Shown one piece after another: positions 1-5,476 of a DNA stretch of 7,301 nt. The stretch lies in assembly GCA_003231925.1 (NCBI GenBank), contig QIKK01000039.1:1-7301 (forward strand). The letters are read 5' to 3'. Source of the stretch: Candidatus Saccharimonadota bacterium (lineage in GTDB: Bacteria; Patescibacteriota; Saccharimonadia; Saccharimonadales; SZUA-47). The notes beneath the pieces are model-generated. The model made no database searches. It was not told the origin of the DNA and worked only from the letters and a program-made list of their open reading frames with translations. A program made the translations under genes and the position numbers. Within the stretch, counting starts at the first letter, position 1. The number at the start of each line of letters is the position of its first letter.

Positions 1-193
1 CTGAGCTCTTTTTAGAAACCTCTTTTAGAGTAGAGGTGGTTAGTTTATGTCCTGCTGTTCTGATATGGGCTTTAGTAATATCGAGTTGCTCTACCAAAGT
101 GTTCCATTCCCCGCAAGTTGTACATTTTCCACTCCAGGAAGAATAAAAAGCACCACAATTATTGCACTCATATCTCGTCTTTGCTTTTACCAT
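1..193 (-). CDS. radA: DNA repair protein RadA (Sms), N-terminal part, cut by window edge
   Basis: This is the first 64 codons of RadA/Sms, the RecA-like ATPase/helicase that promotes branch migration in recombinational repair. Translation from the ATG at 193 gives an N-terminal four-cysteine zinc finger: C10-x2-C13-x10-C24-x2-C27, with the family's W20-S-G-K23 and C-G-E-W-N-T-L-V-E (27-35) around it. The rest (linker, Walker A, KNRFG motif, Lon-like C-terminal domain) lies beyond the left edge, so ATPase competence cannot be judged. No Shine-Dalgarno precedes the ATG. Instead TACACT lies 7 nt upstream, suggesting a leaderless mRNA. It is co-directional with the metalloprotease and clpC, and no terminator is visible in the 49-bp gap, so read-through is also possible. 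The zinc-finger signature makes the identification firm despite the short length. Confidence 0.9.
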   Translation of the reverse strand, partial: MVKAKTRYECNNCGAFYSSWSGKCTTCGEWNTLVEQLDITKAHIRTAGHKLTTSTLKEVSKKSS

Positions 194-195
194 AT

Positions 196-208
196 ATTAT
201 AGTGTAGC
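196..208 (-). promoter_or_regulatory. Predicted radA promoter (-10 region) giving a leaderless mRNA
   Basis: On the minus strand GGCTACACTATAAT lies directly before the radA ATG. TACACT (206-201) followed by 7 nt puts +1 on the A of the ATG, the same geometry as the M1 promoter. An overlapping TATAAT (201-196) is closer to consensus, but would start transcription inside the gene. The upstream dinucleotide is GG instead of the extended -10 TG, and no convincing -35 is seen. This is inference from position and from the shared motif. Confidence 0.5.
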
Positions 209-242
209 CTAATTACGACAAAATATTAAAAATATCCAAATT

Positions 243-386
243 TTATTTCATTTCAGGTAATCTTGAGTCTATAGAATTAATTAAGCTCTGTTCTGCGTCG
301 GCTATAGAATTTCTACTAGCAACAATTTTATTATATTGTTCAATCAAGGTCTTTAATTTACTTATTCTGCTATTATAGTCAGCTAC
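243..386 (-). pseudogene. Displaced 3' end (47 codons) of the metalloprotease gene, in the +1 frame
   Basis: Just past the TGA that ends the 274-aa frame, the +1 frame is open from 386 to a TAA at 243-245. It encodes 47 residues beginning V-A-D-Y-N-S-R-I-S-K-L and containing L-I-E-Q-Y-N-K-I-V-A-S-R-N-S-I-A. This is a heptad-like, charged helix that continues the coiled coil of the upstream ORF. The joint carries the tandem AGTA-AGTA at about 385-392 (minus strand). Removing one copy gives R-K-V-A-D-Y-N in a single frame and a 318-aa protein. Explanations are a 4-bp duplication in this strain, an assembly error, or a +1 recoding site at AGC-TGA-C. It has no start of its own and fills what would otherwise be the intergenic gap before radA. 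Confidence 0.75.
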
Positions 387-1203
387 TTACTTTTCTGTTA
401 AATCCAGGAATTGCGGTATTGTAGGCACTAGGATCACTCTTTAGAGAATCTAGATAGGTTCTTTCAACGCCCAGTGACGAATTTAATAGCCCTAGGTCAG
501 TTTTTAATTGTTTAATCTGGGTACTAAGTACTGCCAGACTACTGTCGTAAGCCTTAATCTTATCTTCTCTTTGAGTGAAGGCGTTGGCATAAGCTTTTGA
601 TTGCGCTACAACCAGCTGTCTATCCTTAAAAAATTCGTCGTAATGCTCCTCTAATTTTTTTGGCAACTTTTCTACTTCTGTCCCTAAGATTGAGTGTAGT
701 TCATTAGGCACAATGGACGGATCACGAGCCTTATAACTAGCTATTGTTTTTCTAATCCTAGGATTCTTAATACCTTTGTAGGTGCTTAGTAGTAGTTTAT
801 CTATAGAGTCTTTCTCTTTTTTAGACATCCTATCATAAACAGCATGCAACATCTCGTGGGCTGCGGTGACTTCTTCTACCCCATCTAATTGTTTATTATT
901 GACATTTAGAATATAAATCCTATCACCTGATATATAGCACCCTAAGACAATAGTAGCTTCGTCGGCATTACACTTACCTTGAAAATTAGCTTTATCTAAT
1001 AACTCTGGATAATATACATAGAAAAGATGTTGACCTCTGGGACTAAAAGAGGAGTCCTTAGACAATTTAGCGATAGCTACTGGTGGTGTGTAATCCCGCA
1101 AACGCCACCAATCAATTACGTCCTGACGATTGAAAAACAGCAATAGACTGATGCCTAGTAACGCTCCAGAAAAAACTAATCCCAATATATTTCTTAACTT
1201 CAC
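379..1203 (-). CDS. Membrane-anchored putative zinc metalloprotease (HEMLH motif) with C-terminal coiled coil; reading frame interrupted near the 3' end
   Basis: The 274-aa product starts with a basic tip (K2, R4) and one hydrophobic helix (about residues 6-24), a likely N-in signal anchor that puts the rest outside the membrane. A globular domain follows, with G-R-G-like and C78...C89 positions, then T-A-A-H116-E-M-L-H120-A-V-Y-D, a canonical HExxH zinc site. The later N-E168-L-H-S-I-L-G-T-E176 segment is a candidate source of the third zinc ligand. Residues about 196-256 are a charged coiled coil. I recognise the pattern as a hypothetical protein of Saccharibacteria-like genomes but know no substrate. 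The GTG start is chosen because it lies 21 nt after the clpC stop, directly precedes K-L-R and the anchor helix, and sits 6 nt from a TACACT box. There is no Shine-Dalgarno, so leaderless translation is likely. The frame stops at TGA 379-381, but coding character continues in the +1 frame to 243, so the intact protein would be about 318 aa. Confidence 0.8.
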   Translation of the reverse strand: MKLRNILGLVFSGALLGISLLLFFNRQDVIDWWRLRDYTPPVAIAKLSKDSSFSPRGQHLFYVYYPELLDKANFQGKCNADEATIVLGCYISGDRIYILNVNNKQLDGVEEVTAAHEMLHAVYDRMSKKEKDSIDKLLLSTYKGIKNPRIRKTIASYKARDPSIVPNELHSILGTEVEKLPKKLEEHYDEFFKDRQLVVAQSKAYANAFTQREDKIKAYDSSLAVLSTQIKQLKTDLGLLNSSLGVERTYLDSLKSDPSAYNTAIPGFNRKVSS

Positions 1204-1209
1204 GGAGAT

Positions 1210-1218
1210 AGTGTAGCA
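1210..1218 (-). promoter_or_regulatory. Predicted extended -10 promoter of the metalloprotease gene
   Basis: The minus strand reads TGC-TACACT-ATCTCC-GTG. TG one base before TACACT forms an extended -10 (TGnTACACT), and the GTG start begins 7 nt after the box, at the expected +1. No good -35 is seen upstream within the clpC 3' end. The core GCTACACTAT is identical before radA and the M1 peptidase gene. It lies in the 21-bp gap after clpC, so this gene can be expressed independently of the heat-shock gene upstream. Confidence 0.55.
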
Positions 1219-1224
1219 AATACT

Positions 1225-3726
1225 TTAAACTTTTGCTCGTCTTTTGATAATTGTCGACTCTCGTTTTGTACTAAAATCTAACTTGTCTTTTCTAACACTA
1301 ATTTTTACTACCGACCCCTTGGTAAGTTCTTCAGAAATCAATTTATCGGCCAGCACACTCTCGATGTCATCCTGGATTAACCTCCTTAATGGACGAGCTC
1401 CATTTTTTGGATCGTAACCCTTTTTAACCAGATATTCTTTTGCAGATCTAGTTGCCTCTATACTAACGCTTTTCCGCACCAACCTAGACTTTAATTCATT
1501 AAGCTGTAATTCTACAATCTTTAGTGCATCTAATTTTGTTAAAGCATGAAAGACTATCACCCTGTCTATTCTGTTTAACAATTCAGGCTTCATCAACTTT
1601 TTTAGTTCACCACGAACATCTTCTTTATTTTTCTCGTGTATTAGATCCAAATTTTGATAATCTTTATCATCATCTGCACTAAAACCTAACTTTGCCTCTT
1701 TTTGTAACTTCTCAGCACCAACGTTACTTGTCATGATTATTATGGTGTTTGTGAAATTAACTTTTCTACCTTTCCCGTCTGTTAATACACCGTCTTCTAG
1801 AATTTGTAGCAACATATTAAATACATCTGGGTGAGCTTTTTCTATCTCATCAAACAGCACCACACTGTATGGTTGCCTGCGTATTTTATCTGTCAACTGC
1901 CCTCCTTCGTCATATCCGACATAACCTGCTGGAGCACCAACAAGCCTAGAGCTGGTATGACGTTCTGTAAATTCACTCATATCAATCTTGATTAACGCAT
2001 CTTTATTGCCAAAAAATTCTGAAGCTAGAACTCGGGCTAGTTCTGTTTTACCGACACCTGTTGGGCCCATGAATATGAATGAACCAATAGGACGTTTTTC
2101 ACTGGATACCCCACTCCTTGCCCTTCTAATAGCTTTAGCGACAGCGCCGACAGCTTCCGCCTGACCTATAACACGTTTAGAGAGTTTTTTCTCTAGATTC
2201 AGTAAGTTTTTAACTTCAGATTTCAAAATTTTGCTAACTGGTATTCCTGTCATCCTAGATACCGTGTCTGCAATATCGTCACCATTAACTTTAAGGCGTT
2301 TTCTAGCCTTAGTCTTGGTCGTTAATTTTGCAAGCTCAGCTTGAATTTGACTAGCACGTTGCTTTTCTTTTGCAGCTTTTTCATAATCCTCGTTGTCGAC
2401 AGCTTCATCAATACGTACCTGTACTAACTTCATTTCTTTTTGTAACTCACGCATACGCGGTGGGGTTTTTCCTTTACTTACCCGTAAATGGGCAGCTGTT
2501 TCATCCAGAAGATCAATAGCTTTATCCGGCATAAATCTATCTTGGATATAACGACCTGCTAAAAACACCGTATCCATCAAAACTTCGTCGCTAATAGTTA
2601 CGTCATGGAAATCTTCGTAATGTTTATTTAACCCTCGTAAAATTGCCAATGTCTCCTGAGAAGTAGATTCTGGCACCATGATAGGTTGGAGACGACGTTC
2701 AAGAGCTGCATCTTTTTCAATATGCTTATTATACTCACTGGTAGTTGTTGCACCGATCATCTGTATTTTTCCACGTGCTAGAGCTGGTTTCAGTATATTA
2801 CCAGCATCCATAGAACCTTCTGCTGATCCAGCCCCAACCAACTGATGAACCTCGTCAATAAAAACAATCGTATTACTGTCAGATTCTAACTCTGCCATTA
2901 CCTTCTTTAACCTATCTTCAAATTCGCCACGATATTTTGTACCAGCAATCATTGCTGCCAAATCCAGAAGTACAACCCTTTTGTCTACTAAAGCATCCGG
3001 CACATCATCGGTAACTATCCTTGTCGCCACACCTTCTACAATCGCAGTTTTACCAACTCCGGGTTCGCCTATTAATACTGGGTTATTTTTTGTGCGTCTA
3101 TTTAGAATAGTGACTAGGCGCTTAATCTGCATCTCTCTGCCAACGACTGGGTCTAACTTACCTTCTTTAGCCTGAACAGTAAGATCAGTGCTGTACTGAT
3201 CGAGTAAAGTTTTTTTACCTTTTCGTCGATGACGTTTAATAAGACTTCCTTCAATACTTTCATAACTTTGTCTACTTAATAGTCTCTCCAGTTCTGATAA
3301 GATTTCATCTGTTCTTATATTCATTTTTTTAAGTAAGACTGTAGCACTAGCATTTTTTTGGCTTAGAATACTATAGACAATATGTTCTGTACCGCAAACT
3401 TCTTGAGCGTATTCCTGGGCTATCTCCCAACTCATTTTTAAGGTTAGCTTTGCTGCCTCACTGAGCCCTTTAGCTCCTAAATTCATTACTAAAGTCTGGG
3501 GTTTAAGATTAAGCACTAGATGAGCTTTTTTTAGAGTAACACCGTTACTATTTAATAATTTTGCGCCCATTGAAGTTTCTAGTGCAAGCACACCAAGTAG
3601 CAAATGCTCTGTGCCGACATAGGCCGATCCAGCAGTTCTAGCAATAGCATCAGCGTGCTTTAAACTCTGTAGTGCATTATCACTCAGATGGCTTAAAAAA
3701 TCTTGAAATTCGTCGTTTGGATTCAT
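1225..3726 (-). CDS. clpC: ATP-dependent Clp protease, ATP-binding subunit ClpC
   Basis: ClpC is a hexameric AAA+ unfoldase that threads substrates into the ClpP chamber in the cytosol. The 833-aa product is full length and has the complete layout. The double Clp_N repeat spans about 1-145. AAA-1 has Walker A G-E-P-G-V-G-K-T at 220-227, Walker B I-V-F-I-D-E at 287-292 and the E-R-R finger region near 343. The short M-domain carries a UVR-like helix (about 438-465), which separates ClpC from ClpB (longer M-domain) and ClpA (none). AAA-2 has Walker A G-P-T-G-V-G-K-T at 554-561, Walker B V-V-L-F-D-E at 622-627 and sensor-2 G-A-R-P-L-R-R at 776-782. L-G-F at 680-682 matches the ClpP-docking loop, so it should work with ClpP and not as a free disaggregase. 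All catalytic motifs are intact. Start: ATG with AAGGAGG 11 nt upstream. Regulation: a CIRCE operator overlaps its promoter. It lies downstream of nusA and upstream of a membrane protease gene and radA. Confidence 0.97.
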   Translation of the reverse strand: MNPNDEFQDFLSHLSDNALQSLKHADAIARTAGSAYVGTEHLLLGVLALETSMGAKLLNSNGVTLKKAHLVLNLKPQTLVMNLGAKGLSEAAKLTLKMSWEIAQEYAQEVCGTEHIVYSILSQKNASATVLLKKMNIRTDEILSELERLLSRQSYESIEGSLIKRHRRKGKKTLLDQYSTDLTVQAKEGKLDPVVGREMQIKRLVTILNRRTKNNPVLIGEPGVGKTAIVEGVATRIVTDDVPDALVDKRVVLLDLAAMIAGTKYRGEFEDRLKKVMAELESDSNTIVFIDEVHQLVGAGSAEGSMDAGNILKPALARGKIQMIGATTTSEYNKHIEKDAALERRLQPIMVPESTSQETLAILRGLNKHYEDFHDVTISDEVLMDTVFLAGRYIQDRFMPDKAIDLLDETAAHLRVSKGKTPPRMRELQKEMKLVQVRIDEAVDNEDYEKAAKEKQRASQIQAELAKLTTKTKARKRLKVNGDDIADTVSRMTGIPVSKILKSEVKNLLNLEKKLSKRVIGQAEAVGAVAKAIRRARSGVSSEKRPIGSFIFMGPTGVGKTELARVLASEFFGNKDALIKIDMSEFTERHTSSRLVGAPAGYVGYDEGGQLTDKIRRQPYSVVLFDEIEKAHPDVFNMLLQILEDGVLTDGKGRKVNFTNTIIIMTSNVGAEKLQKEAKLGFSADDDKDYQNLDLIHEKNKEDVRGELKKLMKPELLNRIDRVIVFHALTKLDALKIVELQLNELKSRLVRKSVSIEATRSAKEYLVKKGYDPKNGARPLRRLIQDDIESVLADKLISEELTKGSVVKISVRKDKLDFSTKRESTIIKRRAKV

Positions 3727-3737
3727 ACTACGGCAAG

Positions 3738-3744
3738 CCTCCTT
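3738..3744 (-). promoter_or_regulatory. Strong Shine-Dalgarno of clpC
   Basis: AAGGAGG on the minus strand ends 11 nt before the clpC ATG. The full-consensus SD fixes the start and contrasts with the SD-less starts of radA, the metalloprotease and the M1 gene. The spacing is slightly long. Confidence 0.85.
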
Positions 3745-3764
3745 AAAATAATCGTCAGTTGACA

Positions 3765-3849
3765 GAAAGGTTTTTTCTCAGCGTACAGAACAGTTCAGCA
3801 AGTGGTCTGTTCCGAGCACTTGCTACCCTTAACAGCAGGCCGTCCTTTC
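3765..3849 (-). other. Structured clpC 5' leader with competing or interlocking stems
   Basis: The ~150-nt clpC leader contains a perfect 8-bp stem, AGCAAGTG/CACTTGCT (3824-3817 with 3804-3797), with a 12-nt loop. The loop holds GGAACAG (3813-3807), complementary to CTGTTCT (3793-3787) just downstream with one G-U pair. The two pairings cross, so they form either an H-type pseudoknot or alternative hairpins. CTGTT at 3835-3831 could also pair with the same loop. GAAAGG (3849-3844) and CCTTTC (3770-3765) can close the whole domain. A 13-codon ORF (GTG at 3819 to TGA at 3778) preceded by AAGGG also lies here, but its support is weak. The complementarities are direct observation. A regulatory role is inference. 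Confidence 0.45.
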
Positions 3850-3858
3850 CTTTTATTA

Positions 3859-3878
3859 TAATTGGTTGTTACCAATTA
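3859..3878 (-). promoter_or_regulatory. Hairpin at the predicted 5' end of clpC mRNA
   Basis: A perfect inverted repeat TAATTGGT-N4-ACCAATTA (8-bp arms) begins at the expected transcription start, about 7 nt after the -10 box. It could cap and stabilise the 5' end of the heat-shock mRNA, or be a second protein-binding site. No T tract follows (AATAAAAGG), so it is not an intrinsic terminator. Confidence 0.5.
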
Positions 3879-3884
3879 ATATAA

Positions 3885-3914
3885 ATTATACAGGTAGTAC
3901 TTAGCACTCGTCAA
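3885..3914 (-). promoter_or_regulatory. clpC promoter (sigma-70 type)
   Basis: On the minus strand -35 TTGACG (3914-3909) and -10 TATAAT (3890-3885) are separated by 18 bp. They match consensus at 5/6 and 6/6 positions. The -35 falls in the CIRCE spacer and the right-hand operator arm falls between -35 and -10, so bound HrcA would block RNA polymerase. Predicted +1 is near 3877, giving a leader of about 150 nt. Confidence 0.85.
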
Positions 3915-3927
3915 TACCGAGTGCTAA
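3901..3927. promoter_or_regulatory. CIRCE operator (HrcA binding site)
   Basis: The sequence is a perfect TTAGCACTC-N9-GAGTGCTAA inverted repeat, identical to the canonical CIRCE consensus recognised by the heat-shock repressor HrcA. It overlaps the clpC promoter and lies 38 bp past the nusA stop. CIRCE classically controls groESL and dnaK. Its use on clpC implies that HrcA does here what CtsR does in many Firmicutes. hrcA itself is not in the window. Confidence 0.97.
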
Positions 3928-3964
3928 TTTAACCTTTAAAAAAAGCTTACTATTCTACCAACCT

Positions 3965-5158
3965 CTATTTTGCGTGCTCGTCTATTGCGCTCAGTAGAGA
4001 GTTCTCAAGTTCACTCTTACGTTTTAGCTTTGGTTTCTGTCCGTCCTCGACTGTCTGTTTATTATGACTTTTTACTTTCTTACTTTCTTGCTTGGTATCG
4101 CTAGATACGGCTTGCTTTGCTTTATCAGCTTCTATATCCAGCTCAACACCCGTTAATTTACTGGCTAATCGAACATTCTGCCCGCCTTTACCAATAGCAA
4201 TACTCAGTTGATCTTCTGGGACTAAAACTCTAGCTCTACTTTTGTCTTCATTGAGTGTTACGCTAGTTACCTTTGTGGGACTTAGCGCACTAGCTATAAA
4301 AACTGCTTTGTCTTCATCCCAGACTACAATATCTATTTTTTCTTGTTCACCGATTTCGCTGACTATAGCATTCACTCTAGTACCATGACCCCCGACAAAA
4401 GTACCGACCGGGTCAACACCTTGTACAGTAGAATTGACGGCTAGTTTAGTACGGACTCCAGCCTCCCGCGCTATTACCTTAATATTTACTGCCCCACTCT
4501 CCATTTCTGGTACTTCAGACTCAAATAGACTTCTGACGAGCTCTGATGCCCCACGACTAACTATCAACTGTGGGCCTCTAAACCCTTTTTCGATATCTTT
4601 TAAGAGAACTTTCAACCTTTGACCTGGAAAATAGCGCTCCGATCTACTTTGTTCGCTTTGTGGCATAATTGCCTGTGCCTTGCCTAGCTCCAAACGAACA
4701 ACCCTAGATTCTATTCTAGTAACAACAGCATTCACTATATCGCCGACTTTATCTTCATATTCCGCCATTACTATCTCACGCTCGGCTTCACGTAGGCGTT
4801 GCATAATAACCTGTTTCGCGGTCTGAGCGGCAACTCTACCAAACGACCTAACCTCGACCCATTGCTCTACTAGATCCCCTAGTTTGATGTCTTTTTTAGA
4901 CTTCTTGGCATCTTTCAGTAAGATTTCAAAATTCCCATCTTTGACTTCATCAACCACTTCTTTCTCAACATAGACATCAACTGCACCTGTATTCATATTA
5001 ACCGAGACTCTGACTTCTTGTTCTCTCTCTCCGTAATCTTTTTTATATGCTGCAGCAAGTGCCTGCTCCACTATCTCCTGCACTTTTTGTTCTGGTAGGT
5101 TTTTCTCTTCCGCTATTAGTCGCATCGCACCAGCTAATTGTTTTAGGTCAAAATCCAT
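3965..5158 (-). CDS. nusA: Transcription termination/antitermination factor NusA
   Basis: NusA binds RNA polymerase and nascent RNA, promoting pausing and intrinsic termination and taking part in antitermination. The 397-aa protein has the standard bacterial order. The RNAP-binding N-terminal domain (about 1-130) includes E-Q-A-L-A-A-A-Y-K-K-D-Y. The S1 domain spans about 136-202, with R-V-V-R-L-E-L-G-K-A-Q-A-I-M-P. KH1 carries V-G-G-H-G-T-R-V (about 254-262), where many NusA proteins have V-G-x-R-G-S-R. KH2 carries I-G-K-G-G-Q-N-V-R (322-330). The last ~50 residues are a lysine-rich low-complexity tail. The E. coli-type acidic repeats are absent, as in most non-proteobacterial NusA. Start: ATG with AAGGAA 6 nt upstream. 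It has its own promoter and a terminator-like hairpin in the leader. The usual partners rimP and infB do not flank it: the M1 gene diverges upstream and clpC follows after 238 bp. Confidence 0.97.
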   Translation of the reverse strand: MDFDLKQLAGAMRLIAEEKNLPEQKVQEIVEQALAAAYKKDYGEREQEVRVSVNMNTGAVDVYVEKEVVDEVKDGNFEILLKDAKKSKKDIKLGDLVEQWVEVRSFGRVAAQTAKQVIMQRLREAEREIVMAEYEDKVGDIVNAVVTRIESRVVRLELGKAQAIMPQSEQSRSERYFPGQRLKVLLKDIEKGFRGPQLIVSRGASELVRSLFESEVPEMESGAVNIKVIAREAGVRTKLAVNSTVQGVDPVGTFVGGHGTRVNAIVSEIGEQEKIDIVVWDEDKAVFIASALSPTKVTSVTLNEDKSRARVLVPEDQLSIAIGKGGQNVRLASKLTGVELDIEADKAKQAVSSDTKQESKKVKSHNKQTVEDGQKPKLKRKSELENSLLSAIDEHAK

Positions 5159-5164
5159 AATTAT

Positions 5165-5170
5165 TTCCTT
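5165..5170 (-). promoter_or_regulatory. Shine-Dalgarno of nusA
   Basis: AAGGAA lies 6 nt before the nusA ATG on the minus strand, within an otherwise A/T-only stretch. It supports the ATG at 5158 as the start. Confidence 0.75.
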
Positions 5171-5225
5171 TTTTATTATTATTTATTAAGTTATTTAATT
5201 TTCTGATAAAATAGCTACTTTTATG

Positions 5226-5250
5226 AAAAAATCCGACCACACTGGCCGGA
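5226..5250 (-). terminator. Intrinsic-terminator-like hairpin in the nusA leader
   Basis: On the minus strand TCCGGCC-AGTGT-GGTCGGA forms a 7-bp GC-rich stem (one G-U pair) with a 5-nt loop, directly followed by T6 (5231-5226). It lies about 68 nt before the nusA ATG and only about 4 nt after the predicted +1 of the upstream extended -10 promoter. No T tract follows on the plus strand, so it is oriented with nusA. It may attenuate nusA, end an unseen upstream transcript, or act as a stabilising 5' hairpin. Confidence 0.6.
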
Positions 5251-5261
5251 ACTTCGAATTC

Positions 5262-5270
5262 ATTATAACA
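5262..5270 (-). promoter_or_regulatory. nusA promoter, perfect extended -10
   Basis: The minus strand reads TGT-TATAAT, an exact TGnTATAAT extended -10. No good -35 lies 16-18 bp upstream, as is common for extended -10 promoters. Predicted +1 is near 5254, giving a leader of about 96 nt that begins with the terminator-like hairpin. Confidence 0.7.
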
Positions 5271-5363
5271 ATAATATTTCTAAAAGTACACAACACTATT
5301 ATTTTACTTAGCCTAATCAGTTCACAAAATTATATATTTACCAATAAATTTTTTAAACACTGG

Positions 5364-5446
<83 letters not shown>

Positions 5447-5460
5447 CAATCCTAGTAATT

Positions 5461-5469
5461 TGCTACACT
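5461..5469 (+). promoter_or_regulatory. Predicted extended -10 promoter of the M1 peptidase gene (leaderless)
   Basis: TGC-TACACT followed by 7 nt places +1 on the A of the ATG at 5477. The core GCTACACTAT is the same as before radA and the metalloprotease. The -35 position is occupied by the last repeat copy TTAGTG, a poor match to TTGACA. No Shine-Dalgarno is present. An ATG at 5470 is followed by a stop after four codons and cannot be the start. Confidence 0.6.
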
Positions 5470-5476
5470 ATGAGCT

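Noticed and set aside
2981..3175. 64-codon plus-strand ORF inside clpC
   Set aside because: It lies antisense to the Walker A region of AAA-1, has no RBS and encodes a sequence typical of a shadow frame.
3778..3819. 13-codon leader-peptide candidate (GTG start) upstream of clpC
   Set aside because: It has AAGGG 6 nt upstream, but a rare start, no run of regulatory codons and no clear coupling to a terminator. It is mentioned only as part of the leader.
3928..3964. Possible terminator after nusA (T7 run on the minus strand at about 3938-3944)
   Set aside because: No GC-rich stem precedes the T run. CIRCE forms an inverted repeat nearby but is not followed by a T tract.
4434..4622. 62-codon plus-strand ORF inside nusA
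   Set aside because: It is antisense to the conserved S1-KH1 region of NusA, with no start signals. It is a shadow frame.
5309..5330. Similarity between TTAGGCTA with upstream TTTTGT on the minus strand here and the radA promoter region (about 204-220)
   Set aside because: The match is short and gapped in AT-rich DNA and lacks a clear -10 at the corresponding place, so chance cannot be excluded.
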